A DNA stretch of 64,000 nucleotides from an uncultured Methylococcales bacterium. GTDB taxonomy: Bacteria > Pseudomonadota > Gammaproteobacteria > Methylococcales > Methylomonadaceae. The position numbers and the translations under genes are program-made. The notes under the pieces are model-generated. The model was not told the DNA's origin and made no database searches. It saw nothing but the letters and a program-made list of their open reading frames with translations. Where the stretch lies: contig CAIUVX010000196.1 of assembly GCA_903902705.1 (NCBI GenBank), positions 20,525 through 84,524 of the forward strand. Reading direction: 5' to 3'. Position 1 is the stretch's first letter. Each line of letters begins with the position of its first letter. This document shows, in pieces, positions 1 through 7,951 of the stretch.

Positions 1-51
1 CGCCAAGCCGTTGATGTGGCATGGGCTATTAAACAAAGCCACGGTGTTTAA
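1..51 (+). CDS. C-terminal end of an unidentified upstream gene (partial)
   Basis: The first 16 codons form an open frame ending in TAA at 49-51 (last residues AWAIKQSHGV). It is in the same frame as rsxB, nine bases before its GTG. The fragment is too short to assign to a family. Its spacing suggests it is co-transcribed with rsxB. Confidence 0.5.
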   Translation, partial: RQAVDVAWAIKQSHGV

Positions 52-60
52 GGTACTATT

Positions 61-612
61 GTGATTGAAAAAATAAATGCGTTGTTGCCGCAGACGCAAT
101 GTGGACAATGTGGTTTTAATGGTTGCCGACCTTATGCGGAAGCGATTGCCGCAGGGCTTGCTGATATTAATCAATGCCCACCTAGCGGTGATGAAGGAAT
201 TGCTGAATTGGCTTTATTATTAGGCGTAGAAGCCAAACCGTTAAATCCCCAGTTTGGCGAGCATAAACCCAAAAGCGTTGCTTTTATTATTGAGCAAGAC
301 TGTATCGGCTGTGTTAAATGCTTGGTAGTTTGCCCAGTCGATGCCATTTTAGGGGCGGCAAAATGGATGCACACCGTGATTGCGGCTGAATGTACAGGCT
401 GTGAATTGTGTATTGCCCCCTGCCCTGTCGATTGTATTGTCATGCGGGTTTTGCCTAATCAAGACATTTCCAAAGTAGAAAAACTTGCTCATGCACAACA
501 CGCAAAACAGCGTTATGACGCACGTTGTACGCGCCAAACCCAAGAAGCAATGGAAAAAGCCGAGCGAGTAAAAAAACAAAAAGCCGCGTTGCTCAAAATG
601 AAATCTGTCTAA
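61..612 (+). CDS. rsxB: RnfB/RsxB-type electron transport complex subunit B (iron-sulfur protein)
   Basis: RnfB/RsxB passes electrons through Fe-S clusters in the membrane Rnf/Rsx complex, linking NADH or ferredoxin oxidation to ion transport or to SoxR reduction. The 183-residue protein has an N-terminal four-cysteine cluster motif (CGQCGFNGC, residues 14-22, with a later Cys near 39), then two ferredoxin 4Fe-4S motifs, [12 protein letters not shown] and [16 protein letters not shown] start at 61 with AAGG at 51-54 is chosen because an in-frame TAA lies at 49-51. The hydrophobic N-terminal anchor of classical RsxB is therefore missing. nth follows with its ATG overlapping the stop. The other rnf subunits are not in the window, so complex membership is inferred from the family. 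Confidence 0.9.
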   Translation: MIEKINALLPQTQCGQCGFNGCRPYAEAIAAGLADINQCPPSGDEGIAELALLLGVEAKPLNPQFGEHKPKSVAFIIEQDCIGCVKCLVVCPVDAILGAAKWMHTVIAAECTGCELCIAPCPVDCIVMRVLPNQDISKVEKLAHAQHAKQRYDARCTRQTQEAMEKAERVKKQKAALLKMKSV

Positions 613-1241
613 TGAATAAACAACACTGCCTCGCACTTTTTGACCGTTTGGCACTAGCGATACCAGAACCAAAAACTGAATTGCAATACACCAGTCATTT
701 TGAATTATTGATTGCAGTGGTGTTATCGGCACAAGCGACTGATAAAAGCGTCAATAAAGCAACGGCTAAGCTGTTTCCGATTGCCAATACCCCAGAAGCG
801 ATACTCGCTTTAGGGATTGATGATTTAAAAGATTTTATCAAAACCATTGGCTTGTTTAATAGTAAAGCTAAACACATTATTAGCCTGTGCCAACAGCTAC
901 TGAGTCATCATGCTGGGCAAGTGCCGACTACGCGTAAAGAGCTGGAAGCACTAGCAGGTGTCGGTAGAAAAACCGCTAATGTCATGCTCAATACCGCGTT
1001 CGGTGAAGCTACCATTGCCGTTGATACTCATATTTTTAGAGTGTCAAACCGCACAGGTCTTGCCAAAGGTAAAACGGTTTTAGAAGTAGAGCGGGGCTTA
1101 ATGAAATGCGTCCCTAAACAGCATCAACAAGACGCGCATCACTTGTTAATTCTACATGGTCGTTATACCTGTATTGCCAGAAAACCATTGTGCGAACACT
1201 GTGTTATTGCCGATTTATGTGAGTTTAAAAAAACAAGGTAG
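612..1241 (+). CDS. nth: Endonuclease III (DNA glycosylase/AP lyase)
   Basis: Nth removes oxidised pyrimidines and cleaves the resulting abasic site in base excision repair. The 209-residue product has the usual length. It shows the helix-hairpin-helix LAGVGRKTANVM containing the catalytic lysine, the conserved aspartate in AVDTHIFRVSNR, and the C-terminal 4Fe-4S motif CIARKPLCEHCVIADLC. The ATG at 612 overlaps the rsxB stop (TAATG). A longer frame opens at 525, but it would read inside rsxB and add residues unlike the family. The rsxB-nth coupling matches the rsx-nth order of many gammaproteobacteria. Confidence 0.96.
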   Translation: MNKQHCLALFDRLALAIPEPKTELQYTSHFELLIAVVLSAQATDKSVNKATAKLFPIANTPEAILALGIDDLKDFIKTIGLFNSKAKHIISLCQQLLSHHAGQVPTTRKELEALAGVGRKTANVMLNTAFGEATIAVDTHIFRVSNRTGLAKGKTVLEVERGLMKCVPKQHQQDAHHLLILHGRYTCIARKPLCEHCVIADLCEFKKTR

Positions 1242-1417
1242 TGTGTAGACGGCTATTTTTGCAAAAATCAACAATATTCATCTTATCTTAAGAGCTGGTT
1301 TGTTATGATAGTCAGTATTCGGTATGCTTGGCTTGAAATATCGAGTTGTTTTTCAGTTTTCCTAGCTGAAAGCAAATTATAAGATAGCATTTTTAATCAA
1401 CACTCAGGATATTCAAC

Positions 1418-1756
1418 ATGAAAAAAATCAATAAATCCCCCTTAGCTGCGGCAATGGGCGTTGCTTTTATGTCAACATTTGCAGTAACAGCAGCAAATGC
1501 AGAAGCCAATCCATTTGGCATCAGCGAATTATCACAAGGCTATATGCAGGTTGCTGAGGCTGATAAAGCCGCAGAAATGAAGTGTGGCGCAAACATGAAA
1601 ATGGATGACAACGCTGCTAAACCAAAACTACCTGAAGGTGCGTGTGCGGGCGCAAAACACATTGAAGGTGTCGTTCATCCTGATGCCAAAGCGACAGAAG
1701 ACAAATCAAGCACGAAAACACCAGAAGCTCAACCTGAAACTAAAGACGTTAAATAG
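1418..1756 (+). CDS. hvfA: HvfA-type secreted RiPP precursor peptide, copy 1
   Basis: This 112-residue protein has a Sec signal peptide (n-region MKKINK, hydrophobic core, AxA site ANA|EANPF after residue 28). The mature N-terminus is of HvfA type, NPFG-x3-LSQGYMQVAEA. Its only two cysteines, C56 and C76, lie in EMKCG and EGACA contexts. These resemble the EGKCG motif that HvfB/HvfC enzymes convert to thioamide/oxazolone groups in known HvfA metallophores. An AGGA ribosome site precedes the ATG. The first roughly 100 bases are almost identical to copy 2, 8 bp downstream, while the C-terminal parts differ. The tail is acidic/lysine-rich with two histidines. Family membership is well supported by context; actual modification is inferred. 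Confidence 0.82.
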   Translation: MKKINKSPLAAAMGVAFMSTFAVTAANAEANPFGISELSQGYMQVAEADKAAEMKCGANMKMDDNAAKPKLPEGACAGAKHIEGVVHPDAKATEDKSSTKTPEAQPETKDVK

Positions 1757-1764
1757 GAATCATA

Positions 1765-2244
1765 ATGAAGAAAATTAATAAAACCCCCTTAGCTGCGGCA
1801 ATGGGCGTTGCTTTTATGTCAACATTTGCAGTAACAGCAGCAAATGCAGAAGCCAATCCATTCGGTATGACTGAGCTATCACAAGGTTATATGCAAGTTG
1901 CAGAAGCAGAAATGAAATGTGGCGCGAACATGAAAATGGATGATGCCCACGCCAAAATGCCTGAAGCTGCTTGTGCAGGTAAAAAAGCCGATGATGCAAA
2001 ACCTGCTGATACTACAGCGACTGATACCAAAGCTCCAGAAGCCTCATGTGGCAACATGATGGAAGATGGCAAAATGAAAAAAGGTATGGAAGCGTCTTGC
2101 GGCGAAATGATGAAAGGCAAAGAAGGCGCGTGCGGCATGATGTCATCTGGTGATACCATGAAAATGCCAGAAAATAAAGCCACAAAGTTAGTAAACAAAC
2201 CAACAGGAACTAAAGTAGTACCCTACGTTCCCGCTGCTAAATAA
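1765..2244 (+). CDS. hvfA: HvfA-type secreted RiPP precursor peptide, copy 2 (five-cysteine, Met-rich)
   Basis: A 159-residue precursor with the same signal peptide and NPFG...LSQGYMQVAEA leader as copy 1. The mature part holds five cysteines (C52, C70, C95, C112, C123) in EMKCG, EAACA, EASCG, EASCG and EGACG. All are E-x-x-C-G/A, the presumed substrate motif of MNIO maturases. Methionines cluster around them (CGNMMEDGKMKKGM, CGEMM, CGMM, KMPE), which would suit soft-metal binding, especially Cu(I). The C-terminal 25 residues are Lys/Pro/Val-rich and lack cysteine. AGGAATCATA precedes the ATG. The maturase genes follow after a hairpin-bearing gap. The metal and the exact modification are not visible from sequence. 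Confidence 0.85.
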   Translation: MKKINKTPLAAAMGVAFMSTFAVTAANAEANPFGMTELSQGYMQVAEAEMKCGANMKMDDAHAKMPEAACAGKKADDAKPADTTATDTKAPEASCGNMMEDGKMKKGMEASCGEMMKGKEGACGMMSSGDTMKMPENKATKLVNKPTGTKVVPYVPAAK

Positions 2245-2260
2245 GCGTTTTATGTCGTAA

Positions 2261-2340
2261 ATTGGGTTAGCCTCAAGCGTACCCAATATTTTTACGATTG
2301 TGTTGGGTTACGCTGTTCGATAAGCTCACAGCTAACCCAA
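2261..2340. repeat. Two stem-loops between hvfA2 and hvfB (possible attenuator; TTGGGTTA-type repeat)
   Basis: ATTGGGT at 2261-2267 pairs with ACCCAAT at 2281-2287 and is followed by ATTTTT, a weak terminator-like shape. A second, larger inverted repeat runs from TTGGGTTACGCTGT (2303) to ACAGCTAACCCAA (2340). Related TTGGGTTA/TAACCCAA repeats occur near 35823, 45881 and 45925. The position would let precursor transcripts outnumber maturase transcripts; that role is inference. Confidence 0.55.
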
Positions 2341-2376
2341 CCCACTTTCTCTCTCATTACACTAATAGGTGTTCTC

Positions 2377-3228
2377 ATGGACACAATCCAAAATCTTGTT
2401 CATGGTGCTGGTTTAGGCTTACGGCGCAGTTTTCTAAGTGAAATTATTGTCAATCCACCTGAAACCGTTGGTTTTTACGAAGTTGCCCCCGAAAATTGGA
2501 TGACTATCGGTGGCAAATATGGCAAACAGTTTCGTGCAATGACTGAACGCTTTGATTTTATTGCCCACGGCTTATCGTTATCCATCGGCAGCACCGACCC
2601 ATTAGATGAAACCTTCGTGCGCAATATTAAACAATTCATGCGTGAACACGGCATAAAATTTTACAGCGAGCATTTAAGCTATTGCAGTAAAAACGGGCAT
2701 TTATATGACCTTATGCCTATACCATTTACTAGCGACGCAGTTCATCACGTTGCCGCTAGAATTCGGCGCGTACAAGACATATTAGAGCAAAAAATCGCCA
2801 TAGAAAATGCCTCCTACTACGCGGCTATGGGACAAGAAATGAGTGAAATCGACTTTTTTAATGCCGTAATTGAAGAAGCCGATTGTGATGTGCTTATCGA
2901 CATCAACAATATTTATGTCAATAGCGTCAATCACGGTTATGATGCTGACGCTTTTTTAACAGCCATGCCTGCACACCGTATCGCTTACGCCCATATTGCG
3001 GGACATTATATGGAAGCCGAAGATTTTTTAGTCGATACCCACGGCGCAGATATTATTGATCCCGTATGGAAATTACTAGGCAAAGCCTACCAACTACACG
3101 GGGTATTCCCCACTTTATTAGAACGTGATTTCAACATTCCAGCCTTATCAGAACTTATTAAAGAAGTACAAACCATCAGCCAGATTCAACACACATGGAA
3201 AAATCAACATGAAAAACAATCTGCTTAG
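2377..3228 (+). CDS. hvfB: HvfB-type MNIO (DUF692) RiPP maturase
   Basis: DUF692 proteins are multinuclear non-heme iron oxidative enzymes with a TIM-barrel fold. With a partner protein they oxidise cysteines of a precursor peptide to thioamide-containing heterocycles. The 283-residue protein opens with GAGLGLRRSF and EVAPENW. It carries the expected metal-ligand candidates: H64, H99 (SEHLSYC), E143 (IENAS), D175/N178 (DINNIY), H206 and H210 (AHIAGH), D220-H222 (DTHG) and E249/D251 (LLERDFNIP). AGGTG lies 7 bp before the ATG. The last 20 bp overlap hvfC, so the two are translationally coupled. Both presumed substrates are directly upstream. Confidence 0.92.
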   Translation: MDTIQNLVHGAGLGLRRSFLSEIIVNPPETVGFYEVAPENWMTIGGKYGKQFRAMTERFDFIAHGLSLSIGSTDPLDETFVRNIKQFMREHGIKFYSEHLSYCSKNGHLYDLMPIPFTSDAVHHVAARIRRVQDILEQKIAIENASYYAAMGQEMSEIDFFNAVIEEADCDVLIDINNIYVNSVNHGYDADAFLTAMPAHRIAYAHIAGHYMEAEDFLVDTHGADIIDPVWKLLGKAYQLHGVFPTLLERDFNIPALSELIKEVQTISQIQHTWKNQHEKQSA

Positions 3229-3958
3229 TTTTGACAGCAAACAACGTGAATTTGTCGCCTATATTCGCGACCCTGAAAATAATCCCGCCCCTGCTGATGC
3301 TCCACAGCAGCGGGTAGCAATGTATCGAGAACTTTTTTTCAATAACATCAATGGTTTTCTTACCAGTAACTTTCCCGTATTACGCACACTGCTCAATGAT
3401 AAACAATGGTTTGAATTAGTTCAGGATTTTTTTGCTAATCATGTCAGTAAAACGCCCTATTTTGCCGAAATACCCGAAGAATTTTTAGCTTTTTTAGAAA
3501 ATGAACGTAACAATGCCCGTGATTATCCATTTATACTGGAACTGGCGCATTATGAATGGGTAGAAATGGCAGTTGCCATCTCCAAAGAAGAGCTAGTCAT
3601 TAATCAGACAGAGCTACAATTAGACTCTCGGATACAATTATCGCCGCTCGTATGGCTGTTAGTTTATCAATACCCCGTCCATAAAATATCGCCTGATTTT
3701 CTGCCTGACGTGTTACCCCTGCACCCCACTTGCCTGATTGTGTACCGTGATGACCACGATGAAGTACATTTTATGGAAATCACTCCGCTAACTTACCGCT
3801 TATTAGCGATGATTCAAGAACAAGAAAATATACGCGTCACCGATTGCTTACAACGAATGACCCAAGAAACCCAGCATCCTAATCCCGAACTAATTAAAAC
3901 CGCTGGCTTACAAATACTGACCGAATTAGCTGAGAAAATGATTGTTACCTTAATGTAG
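3209..3958 (+). CDS. hvfC: HvfC-type (DUF2063) RiPP maturation partner protein
   Basis: DUF2063 proteins present the precursor peptide to the MNIO enzyme. The 249-residue product has the characteristic N-terminal helical domain (QREFVAYIRDPENN, RVAMYRELFFNNINGFL, FPVLRTLL) and a C-terminal winged-helix/precursor-recognition-like domain. The ATG at 3209 lies inside the 3' end of hvfB. An in-frame ATG at 3125 would add 28 atypical residues, so the later start is preferred. No hvfD/DoxX-like membrane gene follows; the next gene is a sensor kinase. Confidence 0.88.
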   Translation: MKNNLLSFDSKQREFVAYIRDPENNPAPADAPQQRVAMYRELFFNNINGFLTSNFPVLRTLLNDKQWFELVQDFFANHVSKTPYFAEIPEEFLAFLENERNNARDYPFILELAHYEWVEMAVAISKEELVINQTELQLDSRIQLSPLVWLLVYQYPVHKISPDFLPDVLPLHPTCLIVYRDDHDEVHFMEITPLTYRLLAMIQEQENIRVTDCLQRMTQETQHPNPELIKTAGLQILTELAEKMIVTLM

Positions 3959-3997
3959 GACGCGTAATCTACACCTACACATTCACTGCCGTTGTAT

Positions 3998-4128
3998 CGT
4001 CATTCCAGCATGGATGCTGGAATCCAGTGCCAAGGATGGTATTACATTAATCAGAACCCTCGCTACGCTCTCCCTGTGACTGGATTCGCTTCGCGGTCTA
4101 CGGCTCTGGCATCCCTGCCAGAATAACG
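3998..4128. repeat. Dispersed inverted repeat element (CATTCCAGCATGGATGCTGGAATC type)
   Basis: This part of the 308-bp gap after hvfC starts with CATTCCAGCATGGATGCTGG, a self-complementary hairpin. It ends with CTGGCATCCCTGCCAGAATAACG, and has CCAGTG and GTGACTGG flanking a middle segment, so the whole can fold as a long stem. It looks like a small non-coding mobile or REP-like element. The rest of the gap (4129-4293) is AT-rich and shows no feature I can support. Confidence 0.6.
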
Positions 4129-4293
4129 TGTTTTATACATACGACAAATTACGATAAACTTACCTACTATCAGTTTTTAAACTAAAACTCAATTTACTAG
4201 CCTTAATGATGACCTGTAATGCACAAGAATGATTAGAAAAAAGCTACCCTCCCCCTCGCGTATATTGTGCCTGATGATAATAGAAAAAAAGTT

Positions 4294-7200
4294 ATGAAAA
4301 ACTTACTGTCTACGCTATTGCTTGGTTTTTTATTAATCATCAGTCCAAGTTATGGCGACGAAAAACCACTGATCGTTGGTAGTGAACAAGATTATCCACC
4401 GTTTGCCTTAGGTTTAACTGATGACACTGCCAGTGGTTTTACCGTCGAATTATGGCACAAAGTGGCAGAACAGAGTCATCTCAGCTCGATAGTTCGAGTA
4501 ATGCCCTTTCATAAAGTGTTACAAGATTTTAAAGCAGGAAAAATAGACGTACTCATTAATTTAGCTCAATCAGATGAACGTCGGCAGTTTGTCGATTTCA
4601 CCGTGCCTCATGTCATTATTCATGGAGCTATTTTCGTGTGCAACGATGAAAACAGCATTCACTCTGAAGCCGATTTAAACGATAAACGTATTATCGTTCT
4701 GAATGCCGATTTAGCTCATGATTATGCCGTCGCTAAGGGTTGGGAAAAACAACTGGTGCTAGTGGATACCTCTGAAGCAGGTTTTGAATTACTGGCTTCA
4801 GGTCAATACGACGCGCTGTTGTTGAGTAAATTATCAGGGCAGCAAACGCTACAAAAATTAGAGTTAACCCAGATTATTAAAACGTTGCCTATTGAAGTAG
4901 GTTTTACCCAAAAATTTTCCTTTGCCGTGCATAAGGGGAATGCGGAATTATTGGCTAAAATTAACGAGGGTTTGGCATTAACCAAGAGCAACGGCGTTTA
5001 TGATGAACTGTATAACAAATGGTTTGGCGTTTATGAAGAAAAGGCATTGCTACCGTTACTGCTGATTTATCTCAAACCCATTGCCATCGCTTTTCTGCTC
5101 ATTATGGCTATTAGTTTTTATCAAAATAACCTTGAATACAAAAAATATGTACAGCGACTAAAAAACCATAAAGCCAGATTAGAAGCTGAAGCATTGGCAG
5201 ATATTGCCGTGCGTAAAGGACTTCAAGTGGAGCTTCAAACGACACTAGCACGCATGAAAATGGCGATTACTGCGTTAAATGCAGGTATTTGGGTCTGGCG
5301 TTTCGACACCAACGAACTCATTTGGGATGATCGGATGCTCACACTTTACAATGTGTCAGAAAGTCTCCGAAAAACTCATTTTTACTACGATTTCTGGGTC
5401 TCCCGCCTTCATTGCGATGATAGAGAAAGAGCGATATCGTTAATCTTGGGCTGTGTTGCTGGCAGGAATTCATTTGACACAGAATTTCGAGTGGTGCTTG
5501 ATAATGGCGATATTCGCCATATTAATGCGGCGGCGGTACTGGAACGTGATGAAAATAACCAACCAGTACAAATGGTGGGGATCAATCTCGACATCACCGA
5601 CCGTAAAGCCATCGAAACGCAAATTGTCGAACTCAACGCTTCTCTGGAAAAACAGGTGGAAATACGCACCTCAGAACTCAACTTAGCATTGGAAGTCGCT
5701 AACACTGCCAATGCTGCCAAAACGGATTTTTTGGCGAATATGAGTCACGAAATTAGAACACCGATGAATGCCGTTATCGGCTTGGCTTACCTAATACAAA
5801 AACAAGAGCTTAGCTTTGTTGTGCGCGACATGGTTAATAAAATTGACGACGCATCGCGTTCTCTACTGAATGTTATTAATGAATGTCTGGATTTTTCAAA
5901 AATTGAGGCAAATCTTTTAGAAATAGAATACGTCCCTTTCCGTCTTTCCGATATGTTGGGCAATCTAGCCAGCATAATGACTACTCTTGTTGGTGTAAAG
6001 CCCATTGAAGTCTGTATTGCGCCTGCGCCGAAAGGTGCGGATTATCTGTATGGCGACCCTATTCGCTTAGAGCAGGTATTGGTTAATCTGATTAGCAATG
6101 CTATCAAATTCACAGAAAAAGGCGAAGTCATTGTTAAAGTTCTCGTTATCGAGGTGGTAAATGATAAAATCTCTTTACGTTTCTCAGTGCAGGATACAGG
6201 TTGTGGTATTTCGCCAGACAAGTACGAAAGCATTTTCCTACCTTTTACTCAAGCCGATAATTCAACCACTCGCATTTATGGTGGTACAGGATTGGGGCTT
6301 ACCATTAGCCGCCGCTTGGTCGATTTAATGGATGGTGATTTACAAGTCAACAGCGAAGTTGGTGCGGGTTCTGACTTTTTCTTTGACTTGATACTAACCG
6401 CGAGCAACATAAGAAATCAGACACCGTCTCCCTTACCTGCCCAAAACATTCTGATTGTTGAAGATAATGCCGTAGCGCGTAGGCTACTTGAAGCCACTGT
6501 GATTAGCCTTGGCTGGAATGCTTATGTGCTGGACTCGGATGAAAAAGCATTACAGGTATTTACTGAAAAGGTGGGAGATTATTTTAACTGTTTGCTATTG
6601 GATTATGATATGCCTGACATCAATAGCACTCAGGTCATGACTCAGATTCAACAACAGTTTGGTAAAGAACGCTGCCTGATTATTCTCATGGTGAACAACA
6701 GTGATAGAGAGATTCTATTAACGCAATCTTCTGACAATAATCTTTTTGATGCTATTATCTCCAAACCAGTCACTGGTTTATCGTTAACTAATGCGATAGT
6801 GGAAGCCAAAATTAGACGCGGTGAATTAAAGCCTATCGTTAACCAGTCTCTGACTAATCAACAACTAACAGGATTAAATTTGCTGGTGGTTGATGACAGT
6901 GAGATTAATCGAGACGTTGCGCGGCAAATTCTTACGGGTGAAGGAGCGACTATCGAGGTTGCAGAGAATGGAATTGATGCCCTTAATCAGCTGATGGCTA
7001 GACCAGACTACTTTCATGTCGTGCTGATGGACGTGCAGATGCCCGTTATGGATGGCTACACCGCGACTCAACAAATTCGCTCTTTGCCTGAACTACAACA
7101 CTTACCCATCATTGCACTGACGGCAGGCGCATTCAAAAGTCAGCGCATTGCTGCACTTGAAGCAGGAATGAATGATTTTATTCCCAAGCCCTTTGAAGTC

Positions 7201-7932
7201 GATGAGTTAGTGGAATGCGTTAAACGACTCGCTCAACGTCCCGCCGTATTGGAATTATGCGGTGGTGGGTGTCCGCAGTTAGTGGAGTGCATAAAACGAC
7301 TCGCTCAACGAGATACACCCGCAAAAGTTATTCCACAGACACTGCTACTCGCTAATGAGGCGATTCCCTTAATCGATGTAGATAATGGGTTAAAAAAATG
7401 GCAGGACTTAAAGCTTTATAAAAAGAACTTACAACTATTTTTAGTGCAACAAGAGCAAACTCACGAAGTCCTTCATAAAAAATTATTAAGTGACGATAAA
7501 ACAGCGGCACTGGCAATCACCCATAAACTGTTGGGTGCAGCGGGTGCTTTGTCGCTAAAACGTATTGTTCACTTTGTCAGAGAACTTGATGAGACTATTC
7601 ATGAACAGGGTAATATTGAGACAGCATTCCTCGGTTTTACCACCGTTTTGTCACAAACACTTGATGCAATCAACGTTTACCTGAACAGTGAAATACAGCA
7701 GCAAAGCACGCAAGCAACGGTTGAGGTTAGCAATATTTTGATTATCAAAGAACTGGAACGGCTGATTACCCTGCTGGACACTGATGATATCGATCTTATC
7801 GAATCTCAGCTTTCCATACTAGAGGGCATACTACCCAAAGCAGCATTTAACAAATTAATCACTGCTGTTGATAATTTCGATTTTCGCGGTGCAGAAACTA
7901 TCGCCACTACCTTACTCACTGAATTTTTTTAA
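4294..7932 (+). CDS. Hybrid sensor histidine kinase with periplasmic SBP_bac_3 sensor, two REC and an HPt domain
   Basis: A 1212-residue BvgS/EvgS-like unorthodox kinase. The order is a signal peptide (MKNLLSTLLLGFLLIISPSYG), an amino-acid-binding-protein-like periplasmic sensor (about 24-250), one membrane segment (about 251-278) and a PAS/PAC domain (about 322-436). Then come a coiled coil, HisKA with H485 in FLANMSHEIRTPMN, HATPase (NLISNAIKFTEKG; GGTGLGLTISRR), REC1 (D770), REC2 (D913, VLMDVQMPVMDGY) and HPt (H1077, ITHKLLGAAGALS). The ATG at 4294 puts the signal peptide at the N-terminus; a GTG at 4267 is possible. The first HD-GYP regulator starts 19 bp later and is its likely output. 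Between REC2 and HPt lies a 72-bp-period duplication. Confidence 0.92.
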   Translation: MKNLLSTLLLGFLLIISPSYGDEKPLIVGSEQDYPPFALGLTDDTASGFTVELWHKVAEQSHLSSIVRVMPFHKVLQDFKAGKIDVLINLAQSDERRQFVDFTVPHVIIHGAIFVCNDENSIHSEADLNDKRIIVLNADLAHDYAVAKGWEKQLVLVDTSEAGFELLASGQYDALLLSKLSGQQTLQKLELTQIIKTLPIEVGFTQKFSFAVHKGNAELLAKINEGLALTKSNGVYDELYNKWFGVYEEKALLPLLLIYLKPIAIAFLLIMAISFYQNNLEYKKYVQRLKNHKARLEAEALADIAVRKGLQVELQTTLARMKMAITALNAGIWVWRFDTNELIWDDRMLTLYNVSESLRKTHFYYDFWVSRLHCDDRERAISLILGCVAGRNSFDTEFRVVLDNGDIRHINAAAVLERDENNQPVQMVGINLDITDRKAIETQIVELNASLEKQVEIRTSELNLALEVANTANAAKTDFLANMSHEIRTPMNAVIGLAYLIQKQELSFVVRDMVNKIDDASRSLLNVINECLDFSKIEANLLEIEYVPFRLSDMLGNLASIMTTLVGVKPIEVCIAPAPKGADYLYGDPIRLEQVLVNLISNAIKFTEKGEVIVKVLVIEVVNDKISLRFSVQDTGCGISPDKYESIFLPFTQADNSTTRIYGGTGLGLTISRRLVDLMDGDLQVNSEVGAGSDFFFDLILTASNIRNQTPSPLPAQNILIVEDNAVARRLLEATVISLGWNAYVLDSDEKALQVFTEKVGDYFNCLLLDYDMPDINSTQVMTQIQQQFGKERCLIILMVNNSDREILLTQSSDNNLFDAIISKPVTGLSLTNAIVEAKIRRGELKPIVNQSLTNQQLTGLNLLVVDDSEINRDVARQILTGEGATIEVAENGIDALNQLMARPDYFHVVLMDVQMPVMDGYTATQQIRSLPELQHLPIIALTAGAFKSQRIAALEAGMNDFIPKPFEVDELVECVKRLAQRPAVLELCGGGCPQLVECIKRLAQRDTPAKVIPQTLLLANEAIPLIDVDNGLKKWQDLKLYKKNLQLFLVQQEQTHEVLHKKLLSDDKTAALAITHKLLGAAGALSLKRIVHFVRELDETIHEQGNIETAFLGFTTVLSQTLDAINVYLNSEIQQQSTQATVEVSNILIIKELERLITLLDTDDIDLIESQLSILEGILPKAAFNKLITAVDNFDFRGAETIATTLLTEFF
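7205..7310 (+). repeat. Internal direct duplication in the REC2-HPt linker of the first hybrid kinase
   Basis: Bases 7205-7238 and 7277-7310 are nearly identical (four differences), 72 bp apart. They encode ELVECVKRLAQR and QLVECIKRLAQR, the last helix of the REC2 domain. The intervening codons have diverged. The result is a duplicated receiver-domain helix, absent from the paralogous kinase at 10374-14618. Confidence 0.8.
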
Positions 7933-7951
7933 TCCTTCAAAGGTATAAACT

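Noticed and set aside
525..611. A longer nth starting at an ATG inside rsxB
   Set aside because: The extra 29 residues are unlike Nth, while the ATG at 612 gives the standard length and the usual TAATG coupling.
1259..1309. Possible promoter for the hvf operon (TTGCAA or TATGAT elements)
   Set aside because: Candidate hexamers do not pair with acceptable spacing, so a promoter here cannot be supported even though one is expected.
1814..2203. Minus-strand open frames opposite the second RiPP precursor
   Set aside because: They are shadows of a Met/Cys/Lys-rich coding sequence; no ribosome site or recognisable protein.
3125..3208. An earlier start for hvfC within hvfB
   Set aside because: The added residues are just the hvfB reading in another frame; DUF2063 homology begins after the ATG at 3209.
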